Shown: positions 53,940 to 61,923 of the stretch, piece after piece | Position numbering within the stretch: the first letter of the stretch is position 1 | Layout: every line of letters starts with the position of its first letter | Source: Bacteroidota bacterium | GTDB lineage: Bacteria > Bacteroidota > Bacteroidia > Chitinophagales > Chitinophagaceae | Direction of reading: 5' to 3' | DNA: 64,000 bases | NCBI GenBank assembly: GCA_023422835.1 | Contig: JAFAGI010000020.1 | Location: 124,001-188,000 of the forward strand | Program-made: the position numbers and the translations under genes | The notes under the pieces: generated by a model | Database searches by the model: none | Told to the model about the DNA's origin: nothing | The model's input: the letters and a program-made list of their open reading frames with translations, nothing else

Positions 53940-53989
53940 AATCTGTACACCAGGTGGCATTTTTAGCCAGTAAAGTGTACAGATTTTTT
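53940..53989 (+). terminator. Terminator after hppA
   Basis: AATCTGTACAC (53940-53950) pairs with GTGTACAGATT (53975-53985), with a small nested TGGC/GCCA stem inside the loop, followed by T6. The following ~230 bases up to 54222 show no gene. Confidence 0.8.
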
Positions 53990-54222
53990 ATGCCAATGAA
54001 GGAGCAACGAAGCGTAGCCCATCCAGCTATACACTTGCCTGCAAAGACTAAACAGCTGATTGCCGGAATCAATTCCGCAAATAACTCCAGGCATGTCAAG
54101 CACTGCAATAGCATTTAGCGTTGACGCAAAATTCGGGATAAACGTTAATCAGATAAAATGCAAGCAAAAAAAGGAAGCAAAAAGCGCATCATTGCTTAAC
54201 TTGAGGCCTTTAAACATGGAAT

Positions 54223-56655
54223 ATGAAAATTTTTTTGCCCGTATTGTTGTTTATAATATCCCTGCCCTCTTTAGCCCAGAAAAATGATGTAGAAATAAGA
54301 TGTAAAGCTGCTGCCAGGCACTTTACAGAATCCTTGCCCCTAGGCAATGGCAGGCTGGGCGTGATGGTGTTTGGTGATACGGAAAAAGAACGACTGGCAT
54401 TAAACGAAATATCACTCTGGTCGGGGGGGCCGCAGGAAGGAGACCGTGAAAATGCACATGAATACCTGGAAAACATACAGCAACTTTTGCTGGAAGAAAA
54501 AAACCGCGAAGCACAAAGCCTGCTGATGCAACATTTTATAGCCAAAGGCGCAGGCACCGGACATGGCAATGGCGCTAATGTAAAATTTGGCTGCTACCAG
54601 ACCATGGGCGATTTTTTTATAGATTGGAAAATAAACGGTGCTACAAAAAATTACCAGCGTGTACTGGACATGGAAACCGCTACAGCCGTTACATCTTTTA
54701 CCAGAAACGGCATTGCGGTCAAAGAAGAAGTTTTTACTGACTATGTCAATGATGTTGTTTGGATCAGGCTTAGCGCCGGTAAAAAAGGCGCTTTAAATTT
54801 TGACATGTCCTTGTCCAGGAAAGAAAATCTTATCAGTAAATACACGGCAGGCAATGCACTCATCATGTACGGGCAGCTACCATCGGGCAATGATAAAGGT
54901 ATGCAGTACGCAACCGTTGCGGCCCCTGTTTTGCATGATGGCAGTATGCACAAAACCGACACTTCTTTACAGATAAGAAATGCTTCTTCCTGTGTAATTG
55001 TAATAGCGATGCAGACGAATTATGACTATAAAAACGGCGGTCTCAATGCAGCTAAAAACGTGGTAGCTACTGCACAAAAAGATATTCAAAAAATAAAATC
55101 GAATTTTGAAACTGCAAAAGCCGCATCAACAAAAAAGTATAAAACCTATTTCGACAGATGCCGTATATATTTCCCTTATATAAGAAGCCATACAGACACT
55201 ATGTCTACCTGGGAAAGAATGATCGGTTATCACAAAGGAAATACCGACATACAACTGCCTGCCCTGTACTTTAATTTCGGCAGGTACCTGCTGATCAGCT
55301 CCTCGCGGCCGGGCTTATTGCCTGCCAACCTGCAAGGTTTATGGGCAGAGGAATACCAGACACCATGGAACGGTGATTACCACATCAACATTAACCTGCA
55401 AATGAATTACTGGCCGGCAGAGGTTACCAACCTTTCTGATCTTGCCCAGCCTTTATTTCAATTCACTAAAAACCTGGTATACAACGGCAGAAAAACGGCA
55501 CATCACTATTACCGGGCCAATGGGTGGACCGCGCATGTAGTCAGCAATCCATGGTTCTTTACTTCACCCGGAGAAGGCGCGCAATGGGGCTCTACTCTTA
55601 CAGGCGGCGCATGGCTTACCACGCACCTGTGGGATCATTACCGCTTCACTAAAGACAAAAATTTCCTGAAAGAATACTACCCCGTGATCAGTGGATCGGC
55701 AGATTTCCTGTCTTCTATCCTTATCCGGGAAAAGCAAAACGGCTGGTATGTAACGGCGCCATCCAACTCACCGGAGAACACCTACATCATGCCTGACGGA
55801 TTTAAAGGCAATACCTGCATGGGCCCGACTATGGACATGCAGATTTGCAGGAATATTTTTGAAGCCAACATCCGCGCTGCTGAAATTTTATCTATCGATA
55901 AATCATTTACACACAAACTAAAAAACATTACCAGGCAACTTGCTCCCAACCAGGTGAGCCCCACTGACAGTAGCATACAGGAATGGCTGCACGACTGGCC
56001 CGGCCCGGAACCGCAACACAGGCATGTATCGCACTTGTTTGGCTTGTACCCTTATGATGAAATAAACCCCTGGGACACGCCTGAACTTACGAAAGCTGCC
56101 AAAAAAACACTGGCTTTGCGCGGCGATGGCGGCACCGGGTGGTCCAAAGCGTGGAAGATCAATTTCCAGGCGCGCCTCGGTGACGGCGACCACGCCCTAA
56201 AGATGTTCAAAGGGTTGCTGCAACCGGTAGCGTACGGAGATACTACTTCCTATTACAACGGCGGCTCTTACGCCAACCTGTTTGACGCACACCCTCCCTT
56301 CCAGATCGACGGTAATTTCGGTGCTACTGCCGGCATAGCAGAAATGCTTTTGCAAAGCCACGGCAAAGACGAGGTAATACGCATGTTGCCGGCATTACCG
56401 GGCGACATGGCTTGGGCAAAAGGAGAGGTAAAAGGCTTGAAGGCAAGGGGCAACTTCACCGTTGATTTTTACTGGGAACATCATGCAGTAACGGAAGCCA
56501 CGATCACCGCACAAGCAGCCGGTACCTGCAAAATATTAATGCCGCAGGGAAAACGCCTTTTCAGCAAAACCGGCAAAAAATTACACTACACAACTGATGC
56601 TTTTAACATCGCTACCATCCGCATGAAAGCAGGTGAAAGTATTGTGGTGCGGTGA
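54223..56655 (+). CDS. Secreted glycoside hydrolase family 95 (alpha-L-fucosidase type)
   Basis: An 810-residue exported enzyme with signal peptide MKIFLPVLLFIISLPSLAQ. GH95 signatures are LPLGNGRLGVMVFGDTEKERLALNE at the N-terminus, GLWAEEYQTPWNGDYHININLQMNYWPAE, WGSTLTGGAWLTTHLWDHY, APSNSPEN, HRHVSHLFGLYP and DGNFGATAGIAEML. GH95 enzymes remove alpha-1,2-linked L-fucose or L-galactose from glycans. With the GH2 gene it suggests growth on plant or animal glycans, but no SusC/SusD or regulator adjoins it. Confidence 0.95.
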   Translation: MKIFLPVLLFIISLPSLAQKNDVEIRCKAAARHFTESLPLGNGRLGVMVFGDTEKERLALNEISLWSGGPQEGDRENAHEYLENIQQLLLEEKNREAQSLLMQHFIAKGAGTGHGNGANVKFGCYQTMGDFFIDWKINGATKNYQRVLDMETATAVTSFTRNGIAVKEEVFTDYVNDVVWIRLSAGKKGALNFDMSLSRKENLISKYTAGNALIMYGQLPSGNDKGMQYATVAAPVLHDGSMHKTDTSLQIRNASSCVIVIAMQTNYDYKNGGLNAAKNVVATAQKDIQKIKSNFETAKAASTKKYKTYFDRCRIYFPYIRSHTDTMSTWERMIGYHKGNTDIQLPALYFNFGRYLLISSSRPGLLPANLQGLWAEEYQTPWNGDYHININLQMNYWPAEVTNLSDLAQPLFQFTKNLVYNGRKTAHHYYRANGWTAHVVSNPWFFTSPGEGAQWGSTLTGGAWLTTHLWDHYRFTKDKNFLKEYYPVISGSADFLSSILIREKQNGWYVTAPSNSPENTYIMPDGFKGNTCMGPTMDMQICRNIFEANIRAAEILSIDKSFTHKLKNITRQLAPNQVSPTDSSIQEWLHDWPGPEPQHRHVSHLFGLYPYDEINPWDTPELTKAAKKTLALRGDGGTGWSKAWKINFQARLGDGDHALKMFKGLLQPVAYGDTTSYYNGGSYANLFDAHPPFQIDGNFGATAGIAEMLLQSHGKDEVIRMLPALPGDMAWAKGEVKGLKARGNFTVDFYWEHHAVTEATITAQAAGTCKILMPQGKRLFSKTGKKLHYTTDAFNIATIRMKAGESIVVR

Positions 56656-57346
56656 AAAAGGCTGAAAACAACACCTAAGCAGTCTGAGCAAGATGTGAGA
56701 TTTAAGCAAAAAAATCTTCAAGAGAATTTTGGCGCTGTGTTGATTAATTCATTTAGCGCCACTGTTGAAAATTAGTGGGTGATGAGAGTTGAACGGTTGA
56801 CGGAATGATCTTATTAAACATTCTGATGAGGGTTGTCTTTAATAAATACGCTTAGGAATTTTCCGCTGCTAATTGGACCGATATATTTTTCTAACGTTTC
56901 TAACAAACCGTTTTTTAGTAATATAGCACTAATTCATATAAGTTCGGCATAATAAACGTATTTTGTCAAAGTTATATCTGAATGCCAAAGCGGACGTAGT
57001 TTGATAATAGCATCGTATAATTCTACACAGATCCTGCGACTCATGCATACAATCATTGCTTTGCCATCCAAAAACCGCATTGCGTTGCTCAAAATGACAG
57101 ACCAAATCTTCCCCTATTTTGGATATACCTTTCGGATTGCCTACAATAGCTTCCAATCGTGTCCATTTTGCCCGCATTTGTTGGCGATTGCTAATTCTTC
57201 GCCTTCGGTGAATTCCTCAAACTGCTCGTCCAAATGCACTTTTTCATCCTCCTCAAAATGTACTTTTGCCAATCGACTTTCATAAAAAATCGGAACAGTA
57301 GCTTTGTCATGGACAAATGAAAATAAATTTCATTTTTCCTGTTTAG
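56656..57346. other. Decayed region between GH95 gene and tRNA-Arg
   Basis: Almost 700 bases without an intact gene. It holds the hsdR remnant (56957-57320) and a minus-strand frame of about 36 codons (56814-56925) ending SGKFLSVFIKDNPHQNV that has no start and no recognised family. The 150 bases after the GH95 stop show nothing. Confidence 0.6.
56957..57320 (-). pseudogene. hsdR: Type I restriction enzyme R subunit (hsdR), fragment with frameshifts
   Basis: Remnant of the motor/endonuclease subunit of a type I restriction system. Read along the minus strand, three pieces in three frames match consecutive HsdR sequence: DKATVPIFYESRLAKVHF...EEFTEGEELA (about 57310-57190), RAKWTRLEAIVGNPKG...CHFEQRN (about 57177-57080), then [20 protein letters not shown] and KLRPLWHSD (about 57085-56965). 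The rest of the gene, hsdM and hsdS are absent. Clearly non-functional. It lies 27 bases from tRNA-Arg, a typical place for gain and loss of mobile DNA. Confidence 0.85.
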
Positions 57347-57418
57347 TAGCCCCGCACGGAATCGAACCGCGACCAAGAGAACCGGAATCTCCTATTCTAT
57401 CCATTAAACTACGGAGCC
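57347..57418 (-). tRNA. tRNA-Arg(CCG)
   Basis: A 72-base cloverleaf on the minus strand. Acceptor GGCTCCG pairs with CGGGGCT (two wobble pairs), the anticodon stem is GGAGA/TCTCT around the loop TTCCGGT, and the T arm contains GGTTCGATTCC. Anticodon CCG (57383-57385) reads CGG, so arginine. The CCA end is not encoded. Confidence 0.93.
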
Positions 57419-57481
57419 GCTTATTCAACCAATAAATTGTTGAATGTGTGCAAAGATAAAACATATTTTGCCACATCCGGC

Positions 57482-58726
57482 TTAGCGTTGCCAAATATTT
57501 GCCAGCCTTACCAGCACCTCTACTGCCTTCTGCATATCGCTGATGCTTACCCACTCATGCTTGCTGTGTATGGCCTGCATGCCGGTGAATATATTCGGGC
57601 AGGGCAAGCCCATAAAGCTCAGACGGCTGCCATCGGTACCACCGCGGATGGGCTCGTTAACCAGCATCAGCCCGGCTTCCTCGTAAGCGACCTGCGCGTA
57701 CTGTGCTACCTGCGGATGGTTTACCAGTATTTCCTTCATGTTGCGGTATTGCTCTTTCACCTCAAACTCCATAGACGTACCCGGGTATCGGGAAACAACC
57801 TGCGCTGCTATCTGCCTCAGCCTTTCTTCGTGCTTTTTAAGATTTTCTGTAGTAAAATCGCGTACAATAAATTCGATGGTTGCTTTTTCTGCAATACCGG
57901 TAACTCTTGTGGGATGTACAAATCCCTCGCGCCTGGATGTAGTTTCGGGGCTAAAGGAATCTTTAGGTAAAGCAGCCAGGATTTCACCTGCCAGCTTCAG
58001 CGCATTGATGAGCTTATCTTTGGCATATCCCGGATGAACGACCACGCCGTTTACCGTGATCTTTGCCGCATCGGCGCTAAAAGTCTCATCTTCAAAAGTT
58101 CCCAGTTCGCCGCCGTCAAGTGTGTAGCCGAAATCGGCGCCTAGCTTTGCAAGGTCAACTTTCTCCGTACCTCTGCCAGTTTCTTCGTCAGGGGTAAAAA
58201 GTATTTTAATATCCCCATGTTTTACTTCGGGATGTGCAAGTAAATAATTGGCCATATCCATGATGATGGCAACGCCGCTTTTATCGTCTGCGCCAAGCAA
58301 AGTAGTGCCGCTTGCAGTAATGATGTCATTGCCGATCTGCTCTTTTAAATAAGGATATTTTTCAATGCTGATCACCTGCGTTTCATCATCGGGCAGTACA
58401 ATATCTTTGCCATTATAATTCCTGTGAACAATAGGCTTTACGCCGGTTCCTGAGCAATCAGGCGCAGTATCCACATGCGCGCAGAAACAAATTACAGGCG
58501 CCTGCTTGTCTGTATTTGCAGGAATGGTAGCATACACGTAGCCATGCTCATCCATATGAGCGTCGGGTAGACCCATTTGCAACAATTCTTCTGCCAGTAT
58601 TTTGCTAAGGTCTTTCTGTTTTTCTGATGAAGGGAAAGTAGCGCTTTGAGGATCGCTTTGCGTATCTACCTGCACGTATCGTAGGAATCTGTCAGCAACC
58701 GTATAGTTATAATCTTTATGGAACAT
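57482..58726 (-). CDS. pepT: Peptidase T (tripeptidase, M20B)
   Basis: Aminotripeptidase with two metal ions. The 414-residue protein has FLRYVQVDTQSDP, the metal ligand His in CFCAHVDTAPD, Asp in LGADDKSG, catalytic Glu pair in FTPDEETGRG, DGGELGTFEDETF and the C-terminal His in IHSKHEWVS. I start at ATG 58726 (MFHKDYNYTV); an ATG seven codons upstream is also possible. Single gene between tRNA-Arg and a repeat-rich gap. Confidence 0.95.
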   Translation of the reverse strand: MFHKDYNYTVADRFLRYVQVDTQSDPQSATFPSSEKQKDLSKILAEELLQMGLPDAHMDEHGYVYATIPANTDKQAPVICFCAHVDTAPDCSGTGVKPIVHRNYNGKDIVLPDDETQVISIEKYPYLKEQIGNDIITASGTTLLGADDKSGVAIIMDMANYLLAHPEVKHGDIKILFTPDEETGRGTEKVDLAKLGADFGYTLDGGELGTFEDETFSADAAKITVNGVVVHPGYAKDKLINALKLAGEILAALPKDSFSPETTSRREGFVHPTRVTGIAEKATIEFIVRDFTTENLKKHEERLRQIAAQVVSRYPGTSMEFEVKEQYRNMKEILVNHPQVAQYAQVAYEEAGLMLVNEPIRGGTDGSRLSFMGLPCPNIFTGMQAIHSKHEWVSISDMQKAVEVLVRLANIWQR

Positions 58727-58853
58727 CTCTGATAATTTGACGTGCAATTTACAACTATATGCTTAATAATTTTGTGGGGTATGGGAGAATCCGAAGCGCA
58801 TCGAAGGTTCAGAAGCAAACTTAAATTTCAGATTATGCCGTGGCCAATGTTTT

Positions 58854-58888
58854 CACCTGACACAAATTATTCTTTTATGCCATTGCGG
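58854..58888. repeat. 35-bp direct repeat, copy 1
   Basis: CACCTGACACAAATTATTC followed by TTTTATGCCATTGCGG; near-identical to copy 2 at 59116-59150, 262 bp away. Confidence 0.6.
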
Positions 58889-59115
58889 AGATAATCAACG
58901 GCGGAGACACCAGGCACGAAGGATGCCTTTGTAAATCTTTGTGCCTGCTTTGCGCACTTTGTGGTAAAAAATAAATTATCTCATAAGTGCACGCAAAGAG
59001 CGCAGAATTTTTAAACGCAGAGACCGGAAAGTATGACCGGGCAATTGCTGAAGTATCCATCACAGGATTACATTTTAACAACGTCACTTGATAACTCCAT
59101 CACTAAGCAAATCCA

Positions 59116-59150
59116 CACCTGACACAAACTATTCTTTTTGCCATTGCCGC
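59116..59150. repeat. 35-bp direct repeat, copy 2
   Basis: CACCTGACACAAACTATTC followed by TTTTTGCCATTGCCG; a few mismatches to copy 1. It ends 45 bases before the response regulator stop codon. Confidence 0.6.
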
Positions 59151-59194
59151 AAAAAGAAACAAATACTTTGCTCATCAAGGTTAGATGCAGACAG

Positions 59195-59824
59195 TCATAG
59201 CACGCCGATCTCCTTAGCTCTTTGCAGCAGGTTGATGGTCTTGCTGACATTAAATTTCTGCAAAAGATTCTTGCGGTGGCTGTCAACCGTAAGTGAGCTG
59301 ATGTACATGATATCGGCTATCTGTGCAGAGGTAAGTCCTTCGTTCAGGTATTGCAATACTTCCTTTTCCCGCTTGGTAATGGGCGGAATGTCTGACAGTT
59401 CTTTGCGGGTGAGTGAGGATAATGTATTCTGAGCTTCCTTACCAAAGTAAACGCCGCCTTCATAAATATGCCTGATAGCCTGTTCTATTTCATTTACCGA
59501 AGCGCTCTTCAACACGTAGCCGGAAGCGCCGTTGTTCAGCATTCTGATGATCACACTGCGTTCATTAAAATTGCTTAATCCCAGCACATTCATGTCGGGA
59601 TATTTTTTCTTAACCTCTAAGCACACATCCACACCGTTACCGTCGGGAAGGCTCACATCCAGCAGCAAAATATCGGCTACATGATTTTCCAGGATAAGAT
59701 TCAATTCTTGCACACTACCAGCCATAGCAATGATTTCAAGATCATCTTTTTGTGCAATAAAACTTTGCAACCCTTCTGTAATAAGCGGGTGATCGTCGCA
59801 GATAATTATTTTGATTGGTTCCAT
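59195..59824 (-). CDS. NarL/LuxR-family response regulator
   Basis: A 209-residue regulator. Receiver domain with acidic pair ICDDHPL, phospho-acceptor Asp in ILLLDVSLPDGNG and conserved Lys in YVLKSASV. The LuxR-type helix-turn-helix is ITKREKEVLQYLNEGLTSAQIADIMYISSLTVDSHRKNLLQKFNV. I start at ATG 59824 (MEPIKIIICDD); the open frame continues upstream into the kinase gene. It follows the first of two TPR histidine kinases by 76 bases and is the obvious partner of both. Confidence 0.94.
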   Translation of the reverse strand: MEPIKIIICDDHPLITEGLQSFIAQKDDLEIIAMAGSVQELNLILENHVADILLLDVSLPDGNGVDVCLEVKKKYPDMNVLGLSNFNERSVIIRMLNNGASGYVLKSASVNEIEQAIRHIYEGGVYFGKEAQNTLSSLTRKELSDIPPITKREKEVLQYLNEGLTSAQIADIMYISSLTVDSHRKNLLQKFNVSKTINLLQRAKEIGVL

Positions 59825-59900
59825 GTTTCTCCTTTTAATAATTCTTTGAAAAGAAGCTACAGAAGTAACTGTGAAATTCATACCAAATATGCTTAAATTT

Positions 59901-61799
59901 TTACACTTTGCATTCAATATTTATGGATGTGCCTTTACCGGGTTGTGTATCTATATTCATTTTCCCTTCCAGGAATTTTACACGCATTTCAATATTGTTT
60001 AATCCCATATTGCGTTTGGTAGTTATGGCATCAAAACCTTTGCCGTTATCTTCAATTGAAATCAGCAGCAGGCCATCTCTCAGCGTACACTGCAAAAATA
60101 CCTCAGTAGCATCTGCATGCTTCAGCGCATTATTTACCAGCTCCTGCACAATCCTGTATACTACAAGCTGTGTATTCTTATCCGCAATGTACTGCAGGTT
60201 GTTTGAGTAAAAAGAAATGGCTGTGGTATCTGACTGTACGGTTTCACAAAAATCTTTCACCGCGTCTTCCAAGCCAAACTTTAAAAGGCTTTCAGGCATC
60301 AGGTTACGAGAAGTGCGACGCAATTCATTCACCGCATCATCCAACTGGTCTACCGTACGCATCAATTCCGAATTTTTATTCTGCCTGGCAGCGCTTTCCA
60401 GCTTTAATTTTATTCCTGTAATGGTGCCTCCAATACCATCGTGCAGATCTTTGGCCAAACGCGATCGCTCCTGCTCTTCGCCCTCCATCAATGCACGGGC
60501 AACAGCTATTTCACGCTGCTGCTCCATTAGCTGTATTTGTTGTTGCACACGCTTTTTCCTCTGCTTCATAGCATAGAAATAAAAAAATGAAAGTAAAATT
60601 AAGATTGTAGCTATTGACCATACAAGTATTTGCTGTATACGCGATTTATTTTGCAATTCAGTAATGGCTCTCTCCTTTTGTGAAGTGTTGAACTTTGTTT
60701 CCAATTCAGCTACTTCTTCTTTCACTTTTTTCTTATTTAGACTATCTGCCATCTCAAAAGCCTGTTTGTAATGATTATAGGCGTTTTGATAATAACCAAG
60801 CCGACTTTCTATTTCGGCAAGATTTTTTAAATGTATAATAGCATTACTGGAACCTCTTGCCATTGCAGACTGATAAACTTCAGTGAACAAGGCTTTTGCT
60901 TCTGCATACCTTTCTAACCTTTTTAAGCAATATGCCTTTTCATAAAGTAACTTTTCAATGTCAGTAATATTCGTAAATTTTTTTGCATAATGCAAGCCGA
61001 TATTTAAAACATTTAAAGAGCTGTTGTAATCTTCTATAAGTTGATAATACTTAGCTGTGGGATAATAATACATTAGTATATAAGCAGAATTAGGATTCTG
61101 GACAATCAGGGTCTTTAAAGTATCCAGTGTTTTTTTCGCCTTTAAAGTATCCAGATTAAAAATATATACTTCGGCAAGATTGCCGTAAATCTCCATCAAT
61201 TTATCTGCAGTTTTAACTGTTTTCTTTTCCTTTTTAATATTCTGAATGGCCTTAATATAATAATTGATAGCTTTATCATATTGTTTTTGATTATATAGCA
61301 CCACGCCTATATCGGCATTTTGAGCGGCTATTAATATGTTGTTGTTAGATTTCTCTGCAAGCGGCACGCAAATTTCGGTGAGTATTTTCAAGAAAGTTGC
61401 TTCATTACCATACATCTGCTCAAGCACACCGAAATTATGCCAGGCCCTGGTGCGGTAATAAAATGCTTCGGGGGTTGTATATTTTTTCAATAATAATTCT
61501 GCCTGCATGTACGCTTTCTGGCTTTCGGCTTTATGGTAATCAAACAACGCCTGGCCTTTGTAAAAATTGTATAGCCCCAGCAGCAAGTCGCTTCCCGATT
61601 TTTTACGGCCTTCTTCCAGGTAATGAAAGCTTTTCGCACTATCCCTGTACGACCAATAGTCTGCAATCTCAAACAACGTACGAGCTTTACCCTCGCTGGT
61701 TTTCTCCTTTGCCAACACCTGCATCAAACTATCTATATTTTGCGCGGATGCGTATGCGGCAAAATGTCCTATCAGTAATATGAGTAAAATAGAGCGCAC
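59901..61799 (-). CDS. TPR histidine kinase (HisKA_3), paralog 1
   Basis: A 632-residue sensor kinase of the NarX/DesK-like class. Signal peptide MRSILLILLIGHFAAYASAQ, then a periplasmic array of TPR-like helical repeats (about residues 30-380), one membrane helix (ILVWSIATILILLSFFYFYAM), a coiled linker, the phospho-acceptor His in RLAKDLHDGIGGTITGIKLKLE and a HATPase domain with VQELVNNALKHADATEV and EDNGKGFD. It is 40-50% identical overall to the upstream kinase, and much more so in the kinase half. Located directly before the LuxR-type regulator. Confidence 0.93.
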   Translation of the reverse strand: MRSILLILLIGHFAAYASAQNIDSLMQVLAKEKTSEGKARTLFEIADYWSYRDSAKSFHYLEEGRKKSGSDLLLGLYNFYKGQALFDYHKAESQKAYMQAELLLKKYTTPEAFYYRTRAWHNFGVLEQMYGNEATFLKILTEICVPLAEKSNNNILIAAQNADIGVVLYNQKQYDKAINYYIKAIQNIKKEKKTVKTADKLMEIYGNLAEVYIFNLDTLKAKKTLDTLKTLIVQNPNSAYILMYYYPTAKYYQLIEDYNSSLNVLNIGLHYAKKFTNITDIEKLLYEKAYCLKRLERYAEAKALFTEVYQSAMARGSSNAIIHLKNLAEIESRLGYYQNAYNHYKQAFEMADSLNKKKVKEEVAELETKFNTSQKERAITELQNKSRIQQILVWSIATILILLSFFYFYAMKQRKKRVQQQIQLMEQQREIAVARALMEGEEQERSRLAKDLHDGIGGTITGIKLKLESAARQNKNSELMRTVDQLDDAVNELRRTSRNLMPESLLKFGLEDAVKDFCETVQSDTTAISFYSNNLQYIADKNTQLVVYRIVQELVNNALKHADATEVFLQCTLRDGLLLISIEDNGKGFDAITTKRNMGLNNIEMRVKFLEGKMNIDTQPGKGTSINIECKV

Positions 61800-61923
61800 A
61801 GCTTCAGTTGAGATTTACGTAAAATTATCATTGTTTTTTATATAAAAGACAGTTGCAATAAAAATACCGTGAAACTGGTATGGATACATCCTTATTGACA
61901 GGGGCGCATAATCATTTCTACCT

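Larger units (their letters stand above)
58748..59194. other. Repeat-bearing intergenic region
   Basis: About 450 bases without a gene. It carries a 35-bp direct repeat (58854-58888 and 59116-59150) and, between the copies, an imperfect inverted repeat of the kind TGCGCACTTTGTGGT / ACGCAAAGAGCGCA (about 58953-59003). Confidence 0.55.

Noticed and set aside
56814..56925. Minus-strand frame ending SGKFLSVFIKDNPHQNV
   Set aside because: No start codon and not matched to HsdR or another family; kept only as a note in the decayed region.
57315..57335. Small hairpin AAATGAAA/TTTCATTT after tRNA-Arg
   Set aside because: AT-only stem without a T-run in the direction of the tRNA; may be chance in AT-rich sequence.
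59088..59432. 114-codon plus-strand frame
   Set aside because: Antisense to the LuxR-type response regulator, which has complete receiver and HTH motifs.
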